DNA from: Clostridium peptidivorans
Lineage (GTDB): Bacteria; Bacillota; Clostridia; Clostridiales; Clostridiaceae
NCBI RefSeq assembly: GCF_900205925.1
Contig: NZ_OAOD01000013.1
Span: 1 to 64,000 of the forward strand
Reading direction: 5' to 3'
Length of the DNA: 64,000 nt
Shown: piece by piece, positions 36,867 through 45,055 of the stretch
Layout of the letters: every line of letters starts with the position of its first letter
Position numbering within the stretch: position 1 is the stretch's first letter
Program-made: the position numbers and the translations under genes
The notes under the pieces: generated by a model
The model's database searches: none
What the model was told of the DNA's origin: nothing
Seen by the model: only the letters and a program-made list of their open reading frames with translations

Positions 36867-38123
36867 ATGTTAAAAGGAAATTTAATAGTAAAAAATGCAG
36901 CAGAAATAGTAACGCCTTTAGGAAGCAAAGCAAGCTTTGGTAAGGAAATGGGCAATTTAAATATTATAAAAAATGGAACAGTTGTTATAAGAAATGGTAT
37001 TATTGAAAAGGTAGGAACTACAGAAGAAATATTAAATGCATATAATGAAGAAGATTTTCAGGTTATAGATGCAGAAGGAAAAGCAATCTTACCAGGATTT
37101 GTAGATTCTCATACTCATTTTGTATTTGGGGGATATAGAGCAGAAGAGTTTTCATGGAGACTTAGTGGAGTAAGCTACATGGAAATCATGAATAGAGGAG
37201 GGGGCATAGTTAACAGCGTAAGAGGAACAAGAGATGCTTCTGAAGAAGAATTATATAATTTAGGTAAAGAAAGATTAAATTCCATGCTATCCTTTGGAGT
37301 AACTACTGTAGAAGGAAAAAGTGGATATGGATTAGACTTGGATACAGAATTAAAACAGCTTAAAGTAATGGATAAATTAAATGAAGAACATCCTGTAGAT
37401 ATATGTAAAACATTTTTAGGTGCTCATGCAGTACCAGCTGAATATAAGGGAAGAACTCAAGAATATATTGATTTCATGCTTGAAGAAGTACTACCAAAAG
37501 TTGCAAAGGAAAATTTGGCAGATTTTTGTGATGTATTTTGTGAAAAGGGAGTATTTTCAGTGGAAGAATCCAGAGAAATACTTTTAAAAGCTAAGGAATT
37601 AGGTATGAAATTAAAACTTCATGCAGATGAAATAGTACAACTTGGAGGAGCAGAACTTGCTGCAGAATTAGGTGCAGTATCAGCAGATCATCTTTTACAT
37701 GCATCGGATAAAGGCATAGAGGACATGGCAAAGGCAGGAGTTGTAAGTACTCTTCTTCCAACCACAGCATTTTGCTTAAAAGAGCCATATGCTAGAGGAA
37801 GATTTATGATAGACAATGGATGTGCTGTGGCACTTGCTACAGACTTTAATCCAGGCAGCGGATTTACAAATTCTATACCACTTATGTTTGCATTAGCTAC
37901 AATATATATGAATATGAGTATTGAGGAAGCAATAACAGCAATGACTTTAAACGGTGCTGCAGCTATAGGAAGAGCAGACAGCATAGGAAGTATTGAAGAA
38001 GGCAAAAAAGCAGATTTAGTAATATTAAAATATCCTTCTTATAAATTTTTGCCATATCATACTGGAGTAAATATAGTAGAAAAGACTATTAAAGATGGCG
38101 TTGTGGTGATGAGTAACCAATAG
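36867..38123 (+). CDS. hutI: Imidazolonepropionase
   Basis: Third step of histidine catabolism: hydrolyses 4-imidazolone-5-propionate to N-formimino-L-glutamate. Seen: 418 residues of the amidohydrolase superfamily, with metal-binding HTHF in FVDSHTHFVFGGYRAEEF, substrate-loop GGGIVNSVRGTRDAS, the metal His in KLHADEI, and the terminal metal Asp in ALATDFNPGS. Length and motif order are standard. Start ATG at 36867 with AGGTGA. It lies directly after ftcD1 and is closed by a strong terminator. Confidence 0.96.
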   Translation: MLKGNLIVKNAAEIVTPLGSKASFGKEMGNLNIIKNGTVVIRNGIIEKVGTTEEILNAYNEEDFQVIDAEGKAILPGFVDSHTHFVFGGYRAEEFSWRLSGVSYMEIMNRGGGIVNSVRGTRDASEEELYNLGKERLNSMLSFGVTTVEGKSGYGLDLDTELKQLKVMDKLNEEHPVDICKTFLGAHAVPAEYKGRTQEYIDFMLEEVLPKVAKENLADFCDVFCEKGVFSVEESREILLKAKELGMKLKLHADEIVQLGGAELAAELGAVSADHLLHASDKGIEDMAKAGVVSTLLPTTAFCLKEPYARGRFMIDNGCAVALATDFNPGSGFTNSIPLMFALATIYMNMSIEEAITAMTLNGAAAIGRADSIGSIEEGKKADLVILKYPSYKFLPYHTGVNIVEKTIKDGVVVMSNQ

Positions 38124-38157
38124 GCAATGATTAGCCAGCAACCAATCTCTAGGAAAG

Positions 38158-38191
38158 AAAAGGAAGTTTGTAAAAGGCAAACTTCCTTTTG
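38158..38191 (+). terminator. Terminator after hutI
   Basis: 13-bp perfect stem AAAAGGAAGTTTG/CAAACTTCCTTTT with a 7-nt loop. Confidence 0.9.
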
Positions 38192-38225
38192 TAATATATA
38201 CTAATAATAGGTAAGTTCTTAATAT

Positions 38226-38253
38226 TTGATTTTCTTCTGAATTTTGTTACAAT
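38226..38253 (+). promoter_or_regulatory. Candidate sigma-A promoter for the UPF0126 gene
   Basis: TTGATT (38226-38231), 16-bp spacer, TACAAT (38248-38253), about 40 nt before the start codon. Confidence 0.5.
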
Positions 38254-38293
38254 AATAATATGTAAACGACATCAGAAAGTAGGTGAGAAAAAT

Positions 38294-38902
38294 TTGAACC
38301 TTATGAGTGCTTTTGAACTTATAGGAACTGTAGCTTTTGCTTTTTCAGGAGCTATAGTTGGAATACGAAAGGAAATGGACATATTTGGGGCAATTATACT
38401 TGCTATAACTACAGCTATAGGAGGAGGAATTTTTAGAGATATAGTAGTAGGAATACTGCCACCGACATCCTTTGTAAACCCAACTAATTGCTTTATAAGT
38501 ATAGCTACAGCAATAATAGTTTTTATTTTTTATAATAGATTGAATAAACTTTCTCATCTTGTACAAATTTCTGATGCTATAGGGCTTGGGGCCTTTACTG
38601 CTATAGGAGGAAATGTAGCATTACATACACTTCCTACAAGCTTCATGATAGTATCCTTAGGGCTTTTTACAGGAGTGGGAGGAGGAATACTTAGGGATGT
38701 GTTTGCACAGGAAATTCCCTTTGTATTTAGAAAAGAAATATATGCAGTGGCTTCCATACTGGGAGGTATAAGTTTTATACTTACATATAAAAGTTTGGGT
38801 ATAAATAGAGCTTCATACATATGCTTTTTCGTTACATTTGCAGTTAGAATGATTTCAATAAAACAGGGACTGCATTTACCGGTGGTTAAGGTTAAGAAGT
38901 AA
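38294..38902 (+). CDS. TRIC-type (UPF0126/YicG family) membrane protein
   Basis: Seen: 202 residues with seven hydrophobic segments arranged as two UPF0126 repeats. The repeat cores are FAFSGAIVGIRKEMDIFGAI / GGGIFRDIVVG and FTAIGGNVALH / GVGGGILRDVF. Prokaryotic members of this family form trimeric cation channels in known structures; their role in clostridia is unknown, with glycine or amino-acid effects reported in some bacteria. Start is TTG at 38294, 7 nt after AGGTGA; an ATG 9 nt later is too far from that site. It is transcribed alone between hutI and the SARP-type regulator. Confidence 0.88.
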   Translation: MNLMSAFELIGTVAFAFSGAIVGIRKEMDIFGAIILAITTAIGGGIFRDIVVGILPPTSFVNPTNCFISIATAIIVFIFYNRLNKLSHLVQISDAIGLGAFTAIGGNVALHTLPTSFMIVSLGLFTGVGGGILRDVFAQEIPFVFRKEIYAVASILGGISFILTYKSLGINRASYICFFVTFAVRMISIKQGLHLPVVKVKK

Positions 38903-39049
38903 GGAGTAAAGCTTAGGGTTCTAAAAGATAGAAATTATAAAGAACATATAGTCTATAAATTGTATTAAAAACTTTAGTTTAGCGATTAGTAACTGGAGAT
39001 TAAGATCTCCCTAGAACTGGCACCTAGAAAGAAGATTGGGGGGTTGAGA

Positions 39050-42000
39050 ATGAGTAAAATATATGGGAAACTATTTGGTACACCAAAAGTTACAAAGGAT
39101 GGACAGGAAATATTATTTCCTTATGGAAAGGTAAAGGCTCTTTTTTATTACTTGCTTATAAATAAGCAGGCTAGTCGTGAAGAGTTAGCTGGAATGCTTT
39201 GGGCGGAGGAAGATGAAGATATAGCAAAGAAAAATTTGAGAAATGCTATATATAAGATAAAAAAAGCATTTGATGAAGAGGTTATAATCTCTCCTAAAAA
39301 GTCTGTAATTTTATTAAATCCAGAGATGGAAATAAAAACAGATGTAGAGGAGTTTTTAAGTAATAAGAAAGATATTAAGGATTACGAAGGGGAATTTTTA
39401 CAAGGCTTCTTTGTAAAAAATGCAGAAGAATTTGAAAGTTGGTTAGATAAAACTAGAGAACATTACAAGAGCGTATATATATCCTCTTTATATGAAGAAA
39501 TAGCTTCTAAAATTACAAATGGAGATTCAAAAAATAGCTTAATAGAAAAGTATACAAAAACTCTTATAAGAATAGATGAATTTGATGAAAAAGCATATAG
39601 AGCTCTTATGAATTATTATAAAGAGAATAGTAGCTATGGCAAGGCGCTAGAGCTTTATAATAAACTTACAGAAATTTTAGACAAGGAACTTGGAATTTCT
39701 CCTGATGAAGAAACTACAGCTATATTTGATTCCATACTTGATAAGATAAATTCTACAGATAAAGAAAGCATTAAAGCAGCTAAGAATTTTTTTTATGGAA
39801 GATGTAATGAGCTTAGAATTTTAGAAAATAATTATAATAGCTTTATTAAAGGAACATCTAATGCACGCTCAATCATAATAAAAGGAGAAGCTGGAATAGG
39901 TAAATCCCGATTAAAAGAAAGATTTTTAGAAGGAATAGATACAAAAGAAATATTCTTATTTGAAACCAACTGTTATCAATTAGAAAAGGAATATATATTA
40001 AAGCCATGGAACAGCATTATTTCTCAAGTGTCAAGTATCTTAAAAGCTAATAATATTAGTATTCCTACTATTTGGGAAGATATTATATCAAATGTTTTTC
40101 CTGAGTTTGGAGAAAAAAAAGCTGCATCAAATATAAAATTGCTTGAAAACTTAGATAGTTTAAAATGTGAAATGATAGCGGAAGCATTACTAGATATCTT
40201 AAAAAAAATAACAATAAAGAAAAAAATAATAATGATTTTTGATGATATACAATGGATGGATAATTTGAGCTTGCTTATTTTAAGTAGCATAATACTTCAC
40301 GGAAATAAAAACGATATAATGTTTATGGCAACTTGCAGAAATGAATATGATGAAAATATAGATAATTTCATAACTACAATGAAAAGATATGAAAAAATAC
40401 ATTGTGTAAATCTTGAGAGATTTAATCTAAAAGAAGTAGAAAGTTTTGTGACTAAGGCATTACCTCAAAAAAACTTTTCAAAGGAAGTATTTAAAAAGGT
40501 ATATGATGAGACAGAAGGCAATGCTTTTTTTATAACTGAATATTTAAATATATTAAAGTCCAAAGGTGATACAAATATAATGTCTGTTAAAATGCAGGAT
40601 GTATTACAAAGTAGATTTTTATATATTTCTGAAGAAGGAAAAAAGATATTAAATATAGCATCTCTTTTCTTTGATGAAGCGCCTCTAGAGATTATAAAAA
40701 ATATAACTCAAAAGGATGAACTAGAAATAATTGATATAATAGAAGAACTTACAAATAAATTTATTTTAAAAGAAGTAATAACAGAGAATGGGACAAGTTT
40801 TAAGTTTACTCATCAAAAACTTAGAGAATTTGTATATTTGAAGCAATCAGAAGGCAGAAAGAGAATTTTGCATAATAAGATAGCTAGCATATTAGAAAAG
40901 CAGCTTAAAAATGATAAGAGTGATATAAATACTTATCATAAACTTATATATCATTTTAGTAGCGGTGATAATGAATTAGCAGCATTAAACTATAGAATAA
41001 AAAGCTTAAGCTATTATTTGAACTTTAGTCATGAGCTCTTTCCAATATTATTTAATCAGGAAAGCAATGCGTATAAGTATGCTTATTTTAGTAAACAGCA
41101 AACAGAAAAACATCTTAAGCATTTAGAAAAGTCTTTAAAGGAAGTAAAGAAAAAAGAAGTTTATGGAGATGAATTAAAGAAAATTGAAGTTTCATATCTT
41201 CATATTAGAGGAAGGTATCTTATAAGAGAAGGGGATTATGATGAAGGTACTGTATTTATAAAAGAAATGATAGAAAAGTCTATAGAAATAAAAGATAATG
41301 ATTATGCATTAGAAGGCTATAAGCAAATGATATACTATTGCGTACAAACCAATGATACAGAAACTATGGTAAATTACATAGATTTAGCTTTAAATTTAGC
41401 AGTGGAATGTAATTATCATAAGGAAATAGGGATACTCTTAAGACTAAAAGGTCTTTATAATATAATGTGCGGAAAATATAATGAAGCGGAAAGACTTTTA
41501 AATGAGTCTATAAATATATTTAATGTTACAAAGCAAGTTGCAGATAAATATGCATTAAATATTGCAGCAGCATATAATTATATTGGAGAAATTAGACGAT
41601 ATAATATGAAATTTTCAGAAGCTCTTTCTTATTTTGATAAAGCATTATCTATATGTGAAAATAAGAATGCTCTTGTAAGTCTATCTGTATTTAATATAAA
41701 TGCAGGACTTTCAGCATTTGATATGGGGGATTATGATAGAGCAAAGGAACATTTTGAAAAGGCATATAATATTTTTGGACAATTAGATTCTATATGGAAA
41801 AGATCTATAGTCGAAGCCTTTCTATCACTATTAAATGTAAAGGAAGGAAACTATACAGAAGCTTTAGAGTATTTAAAAAATGCTGATATGTATTCAGAAA
41901 GACTTAAAAACCCTCAAGAGTTTGGAATTGTATATAGAGTAAAAGCTGAAATTAAATCTCATATGATTTTAAATGAAGCTTTAAATAAAGTTTTTAGTAA

Positions 42001-42112
42001 GTATTTAGATAAAGGGGTATCTTATTATTGTGATGAGGCAATTAAATATTTAAAAGAAGCAGGGGATAAATATAGCATTGAAGTTATAGAAGTTATAAAG
42101 AGAGGAAACTAG
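39050..42112 (+). CDS. SARP/BTAD-type transcriptional regulator with AAA ATPase and TPR domains
   Basis: Large AfsR-like regulator. Seen: 1020 residues. An N-terminal winged helix (about 1-80) has GKVKALFYYLLINKQASREE and NLRNAIYKIKKAF. The bacterial transcriptional activation domain follows (about 85-235, EFESWLDKTREHYKSVYIS, ELGISPDEET). The ATPase has Walker A IKGEAGIGKSRLKE near residue 285 and Walker B IIMIFDDIQWMDN, followed by a long helical/TPR region to the end (YNYIGEIRRYN, LSAFDMGDYDRAKEHFEKA). Proteins with this head bind direct repeats 11 bp apart next to the -10 box; such repeats precede three hut units here. Start choice: TTG at 39044 lies on the GGGGGG ribosome site, so ATG 39050. 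The ATPase/TPR part probably senses a ligand. Confidence 0.9.
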   Translation: MSKIYGKLFGTPKVTKDGQEILFPYGKVKALFYYLLINKQASREELAGMLWAEEDEDIAKKNLRNAIYKIKKAFDEEVIISPKKSVILLNPEMEIKTDVEEFLSNKKDIKDYEGEFLQGFFVKNAEEFESWLDKTREHYKSVYISSLYEEIASKITNGDSKNSLIEKYTKTLIRIDEFDEKAYRALMNYYKENSSYGKALELYNKLTEILDKELGISPDEETTAIFDSILDKINSTDKESIKAAKNFFYGRCNELRILENNYNSFIKGTSNARSIIIKGEAGIGKSRLKERFLEGIDTKEIFLFETNCYQLEKEYILKPWNSIISQVSSILKANNISIPTIWEDIISNVFPEFGEKKAASNIKLLENLDSLKCEMIAEALLDILKKITIKKKIIMIFDDIQWMDNLSLLILSSIILHGNKNDIMFMATCRNEYDENIDNFITTMKRYEKIHCVNLERFNLKEVESFVTKALPQKNFSKEVFKKVYDETEGNAFFITEYLNILKSKGDTNIMSVKMQDVLQSRFLYISEEGKKILNIASLFFDEAPLEIIKNITQKDELEIIDIIEELTNKFILKEVITENGTSFKFTHQKLREFVYLKQSEGRKRILHNKIASILEKQLKNDKSDINTYHKLIYHFSSGDNELAALNYRIKSLSYYLNFSHELFPILFNQESNAYKYAYFSKQQTEKHLKHLEKSLKEVKKKEVYGDELKKIEVSYLHIRGRYLIREGDYDEGTVFIKEMIEKSIEIKDNDYALEGYKQMIYYCVQTNDTETMVNYIDLALNLAVECNYHKEIGILLRLKGLYNIMCGKYNEAERLLNESINIFNVTKQVADKYALNIAAAYNYIGEIRRYNMKFSEALSYFDKALSICENKNALVSLSVFNINAGLSAFDMGDYDRAKEHFEKAYNIFGQLDSIWKRSIVEAFLSLLNVKEGNYTEALEYLKNADMYSERLKNPQEFGIVYRVKAEIKSHMILNEALNKVFSKYLDKGVSYYCDEAIKYLKEAGDKYSIEVIEVIKRGN

Positions 42113-42173
42113 TGCCACCCACATGGCAAGTGACAAGTAAGCAATACTTGTCACTTGTCATGTGGGTGGCACT
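42111..42173. repeat. 63-bp near-perfect palindrome overlapping the regulator stop codon
   Basis: 28-bp arms (42111-42138 and 42146-42173) match at 27 of 28 positions around a 7-nt loop; the one difference gives a G-T pair in RNA. The arms begin AGTGCCACCC and contain AAGTGACAAGT. No T tract follows. It starts inside the TAG stop of the SARP-type gene. Confidence 0.85.
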
Positions 42174-42308
42174 GCTATTAACACTGCTATTAACAAAGGT
42201 GAAAAAATTGGGAATCAGATGGCAGAATCTGTTGAGTTCTTATTTACTAAAATTAGTTAAAATGGTAGAATATAACTATAATAAAACATAATCAATGGGG
42301 GGAATTGT

Positions 42309-43625
42309 ATGCAAACGGTTAAAGGTACAAACGCACCTACTAATACTACCAATGTATTTCGTTTTGTGGTATATAGTCTTATAGGAATATTTATGTTCTT
42401 TGTTCCTATAAAGATTAAAGGCAGTTCTACTATTCCGATTGATCACATGGTAAACTTTATTAAAGCAGCATCTCCACAGCTTGTCAATATTTATGCACTT
42501 ATAGTTATAATTCTTGGAGGATTATATCCATTTATTAAAAAAACTTGGAATAAAAATAAAGTAACTTTAGTATTTTCTATTCTTAAACTTATGGGAATTG
42601 TAGTTGGAGTTATGATATTCTTTAAGATTGGACCATCTTGGATGTTTGAAGGTGATATGGCACCATTCTTGTTCAATAAGCTGGTTATTCCAGTAGGAGT
42701 AATAGTTCCTATAGGTTCAGCATTTCTTGCATTTTTAGTAGGATATGGTCTTATGGAGTTCACAGGAGCTTTAGTACAGCCTATTATGAGACCTGTTTGG
42801 AAAACTCCAGGAAGATCTGCTATAGATGCAGTTGCATCCTTTGTTGGAAGTTATTCTATAGCACTATTAATTACAAATAGAGTTTATAAAGAAGGTAAAT
42901 ATACAGCAAAGGAAGCAGCTATAATTGCTACTGGATTTTCGACAGTTTCAGCTACTTTTATGATAATAATATGTAGCACATTAAATATTATGCATCTATG
43001 GAACACTTATTTTTGGGTTACATTAATTGTTACATTTATAGTAACTGCTATAACTGCGAGAATATATCCTCTTAGTAAAAAACCAGATACTTACTATACA
43101 GGAGTAGGAGACCCAGAGCCCGTTGTGAAGGGGAATAGGCTTAAAAATGCTTGGGATGAAGGTATGAAATCAGCGGCTCAAGCAGTACCGCTAGGGAAAA
43201 ATATAAAGGATAATTTGAGAGATGGATTTATAATGGCAATGGGAATACTACCCTCCATATTGTCTGTAGGATTTTTAGGACTTATACTTGCAAAGTATAC
43301 TCCTGTGTTTGATATATTAGGTTATATTTTTTATCCATTTACTTTAGCATTAAAGATTCCAGAACCACTTTTAGCAGCTAAAGCTTCTTCGGTTGAAATA
43401 GCAGAGATGTTTTTACCTGCGATGCTAGTAGTTGGGGCACCACTTGTAACTAAATTTATTATAGCTGTAGTATCAGTTTCTTCCATATTATTCTTTTCAG
43501 CTTCAATACCATGTATTTTATCCACGGATATTCCAATTAGCTTAACAGATATAGTTATAATTTGGATTGAAAGAACTATATTTACATTAATATTAACTGC
43601 ACCAATTGCATTTCTCATACTGTGA
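42309..43625 (+). CDS. YjiH-family membrane protein (nucleoside-recognition/Gate domains)
   Basis: Seen: 438 residues with about ten hydrophobic segments and the Gate-domain patterns GYGLMEFTGALVQPIMRPV, VASFVGSYSIALLITNRVY and AKASSVEIAEMFLPAMLVVG, typical of the YjiH group. The family is believed to be transporters, but no substrate is established. Start ATG at 42309 with GGGGGGAATTGT upstream. It directly follows the SARP-type regulator and precedes the hutH operon, so a link to histidine or a product is possible but not shown; its promoter region lacks the GACG repeat. Confidence 0.82.
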   Translation: MQTVKGTNAPTNTTNVFRFVVYSLIGIFMFFVPIKIKGSSTIPIDHMVNFIKAASPQLVNIYALIVIILGGLYPFIKKTWNKNKVTLVFSILKLMGIVVGVMIFFKIGPSWMFEGDMAPFLFNKLVIPVGVIVPIGSAFLAFLVGYGLMEFTGALVQPIMRPVWKTPGRSAIDAVASFVGSYSIALLITNRVYKEGKYTAKEAAIIATGFSTVSATFMIIICSTLNIMHLWNTYFWVTLIVTFIVTAITARIYPLSKKPDTYYTGVGDPEPVVKGNRLKNAWDEGMKSAAQAVPLGKNIKDNLRDGFIMAMGILPSILSVGFLGLILAKYTPVFDILGYIFYPFTLALKIPEPLLAAKASSVEIAEMFLPAMLVVGAPLVTKFIIAVVSVSSILFFSASIPCILSTDIPISLTDIVIIWIERTIFTLILTAPIAFLIL

Positions 43626-43668
43626 GTGATTGGTGTATCTTATTAACGTAAATTAGAAATTAATGACG

Positions 43669-43705
43669 AAAAAAGATTACTCTTGATTTGAGCAATCTTT
43701 TTTTA
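43669..43705 (+). terminator. Terminator after the YjiH-like gene
   Basis: Stem AAAAAAGATTaCTC/GAGcAATCTTTTTT around TTGATTT, followed by further T. Confidence 0.88.
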
Positions 43706-44112
43706 TTGTATTTATTTGTAGAAAATGCTATACACAGAGTTTTAATATATTGTTTTAATAATTTATTAAGATAAATTATTAAAGTGATAATGAATTAAAA
43801 AGATGCTTTGATAGTAAGTTAATAGTTTAATAAATTACTGAATTATTTCATTGTGTTGAAAATTTGAAATATTTTATTTATTTTTAAGCTGACAAGTGAG
43901 GCAATTTAGTATAATAAATTGAGAAAGTAATAAAGACATTTGACGTTTTATAGACGGTAATATTCCCTAAAATAGGTGCATATAATAGAAGAATATAGCT
44001 TTTTCATAAAAATACAAGTGAATTATTTCCAAATTATAGTATATAATTTATAATAAAGGATAATGAAGGTATAAAGTCATAATAATATTTTTATTTTTTT
44101 AAAAATTCACAA
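43706..44112. other. Long leader region upstream of the epimerase-yuiF-hutH unit
   Basis: About 400 bp without a gene. It carries an 11-bp-spaced GACG pair at 43942/43953 and several TATAAT-like boxes. I see no riboswitch or RNA that I can name. Confidence 0.5.
43941..43958 (+). promoter_or_regulatory. Second GACG-N7-GACG site upstream of the hutH unit
   Basis: TGACGTTTTATAGACGGT has GACG at 43942 and 43953, again 11 bp apart, about 180 bp upstream of the promoter-proximal repeat. No -10 box sits 7-8 bp downstream, so it would act as an auxiliary site. Confidence 0.45.
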
Positions 44113-44145
44113 TAGACTATTATTTGACGAAGATTATGATATAAT
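44113..44145 (+). promoter_or_regulatory. Promoter of the epimerase-yuiF-hutH unit with 11-bp-spaced repeat
   Basis: GACT at 44115 and GACG at 44126 (11 bp apart). Eight bases separate the second repeat (GACGAA) from TATAAT at 44140-44145. Same layout as the hutU and ftcD2 promoters. Confidence 0.6.
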
Positions 44146-44190
44146 AGTCTTGTAAAACATGAGGTTAAGGTTTGAGGGGAGGGGTTAGGT

Positions 44191-45033
44191 ATTAAGCTAA
44201 ATTTTGTAAAAGTAAGTCCAGTGGAAAATATGACGGTGTTTATAAAGGACAACTTACCTAGAAGAACACATAAGGATATAGCAAAAAAAATAATGCAGTA
44301 TGGAAATATATATGCAGAACAAGTTGGATTTATTGAAACACCAGTTACAGAAGAAGGTAAAAAAAAGGAAACTTTAAGACTTCAAATGATGGGTGGAGAA
44401 TTTTGCGGAAATGCAGCTAGATCCTTGGCAGCCTATATGGTATATAGCTCTTATCCAAGTTTAAATAAGGTTGAAGATAAATACTTGATAGAGTTAGAGG
44501 TATCTGGAGCAAGGGATATGGTTTTGTGTGAAGTATCCACTACAGAAAATAATAATGAATTTTATTCCAAGATTAATATGCCTTTACCAGTAAGTATAGA
44601 TAAAATTAAATTCAGTTATGAAAACGGTTTGTTAAATATAATAAAAGTAGAACTTCCTGGTATAATTCACTTTATAGTAGATTGTGATGGAATAAAAGAT
44701 AAACAAGACTTTTTTACAAAATTTAAATCTGAGCTTAATTTAGACAAGCTTGATGCTTTTGGGGTAATGTTTTATGAACCTCGTAAAACCTTTTTAGAGC
44801 CACTAGTATATGTGAGAGAAACTGAAAGCTTATTTTGGGAAAGAAGTTGTGTTTCAGGTACTACGGCCTTAGCTTATGCATTATCTTATGATAAAAAAGA
44901 AAATTTAAATATAGAAATAAATGAGCCAGGTGGAAAACTTTTAGTTGAAGTAAACTGGTGTGAAGGAAAAATAAAAAGTATAAAATTGGATGGAAAAGTT
45001 ACCATCGTAGCAGAGGGGACTTTACACATATAA
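44191..45033 (+). CDS. DapF-like amino-acid epimerase/racemase in the hutH operon, apparent ATT start
   Basis: PLP-independent two-cysteine racemase fold. Seen: catalytic-type Cys in GEFCGNAARSLAAY and RSCVSGTTALAYAL, about 280 residues. Relatives include diaminopimelate epimerase and the histidine racemase CntK; position before a YuiF-like carrier and hutH suggests histidine as substrate, for example converting D-histidine for HutH (inference). Start: in-frame codons from 44191 read IKLNFVKVSPVENMTVF, which continues the family N-terminus upstream of the GTG at 44221. No ATG, GTG or TTG exists before the in-frame stop at 44173, so ATT at 44191, 7 nt after GAGGGG, is the likely initiator. If GTG is used the protein lacks its first strand. 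Confidence 0.82.
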   Translation: MKLNFVKVSPVENMTVFIKDNLPRRTHKDIAKKIMQYGNIYAEQVGFIETPVTEEGKKKETLRLQMMGGEFCGNAARSLAAYMVYSSYPSLNKVEDKYLIELEVSGARDMVLCEVSTTENNNEFYSKINMPLPVSIDKIKFSYENGLLNIIKVELPGIIHFIVDCDGIKDKQDFFTKFKSELNLDKLDAFGVMFYEPRKTFLEPLVYVRETESLFWERSCVSGTTALAYALSYDKKENLNIEINEPGGKLLVEVNWCEGKIKSIKLDGKVTIVAEGTLHI

Positions 45034-45055
45034 AAATTAAAAAGGGGGAATTATT

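Noticed and set aside
42219-42236. Sigma-54 promoter before the YjiH-like gene (TGGCAGAATCTGTTGA)
   Set aside because: The -24 half is good, but the GC expected 10 bp after GG is missing.
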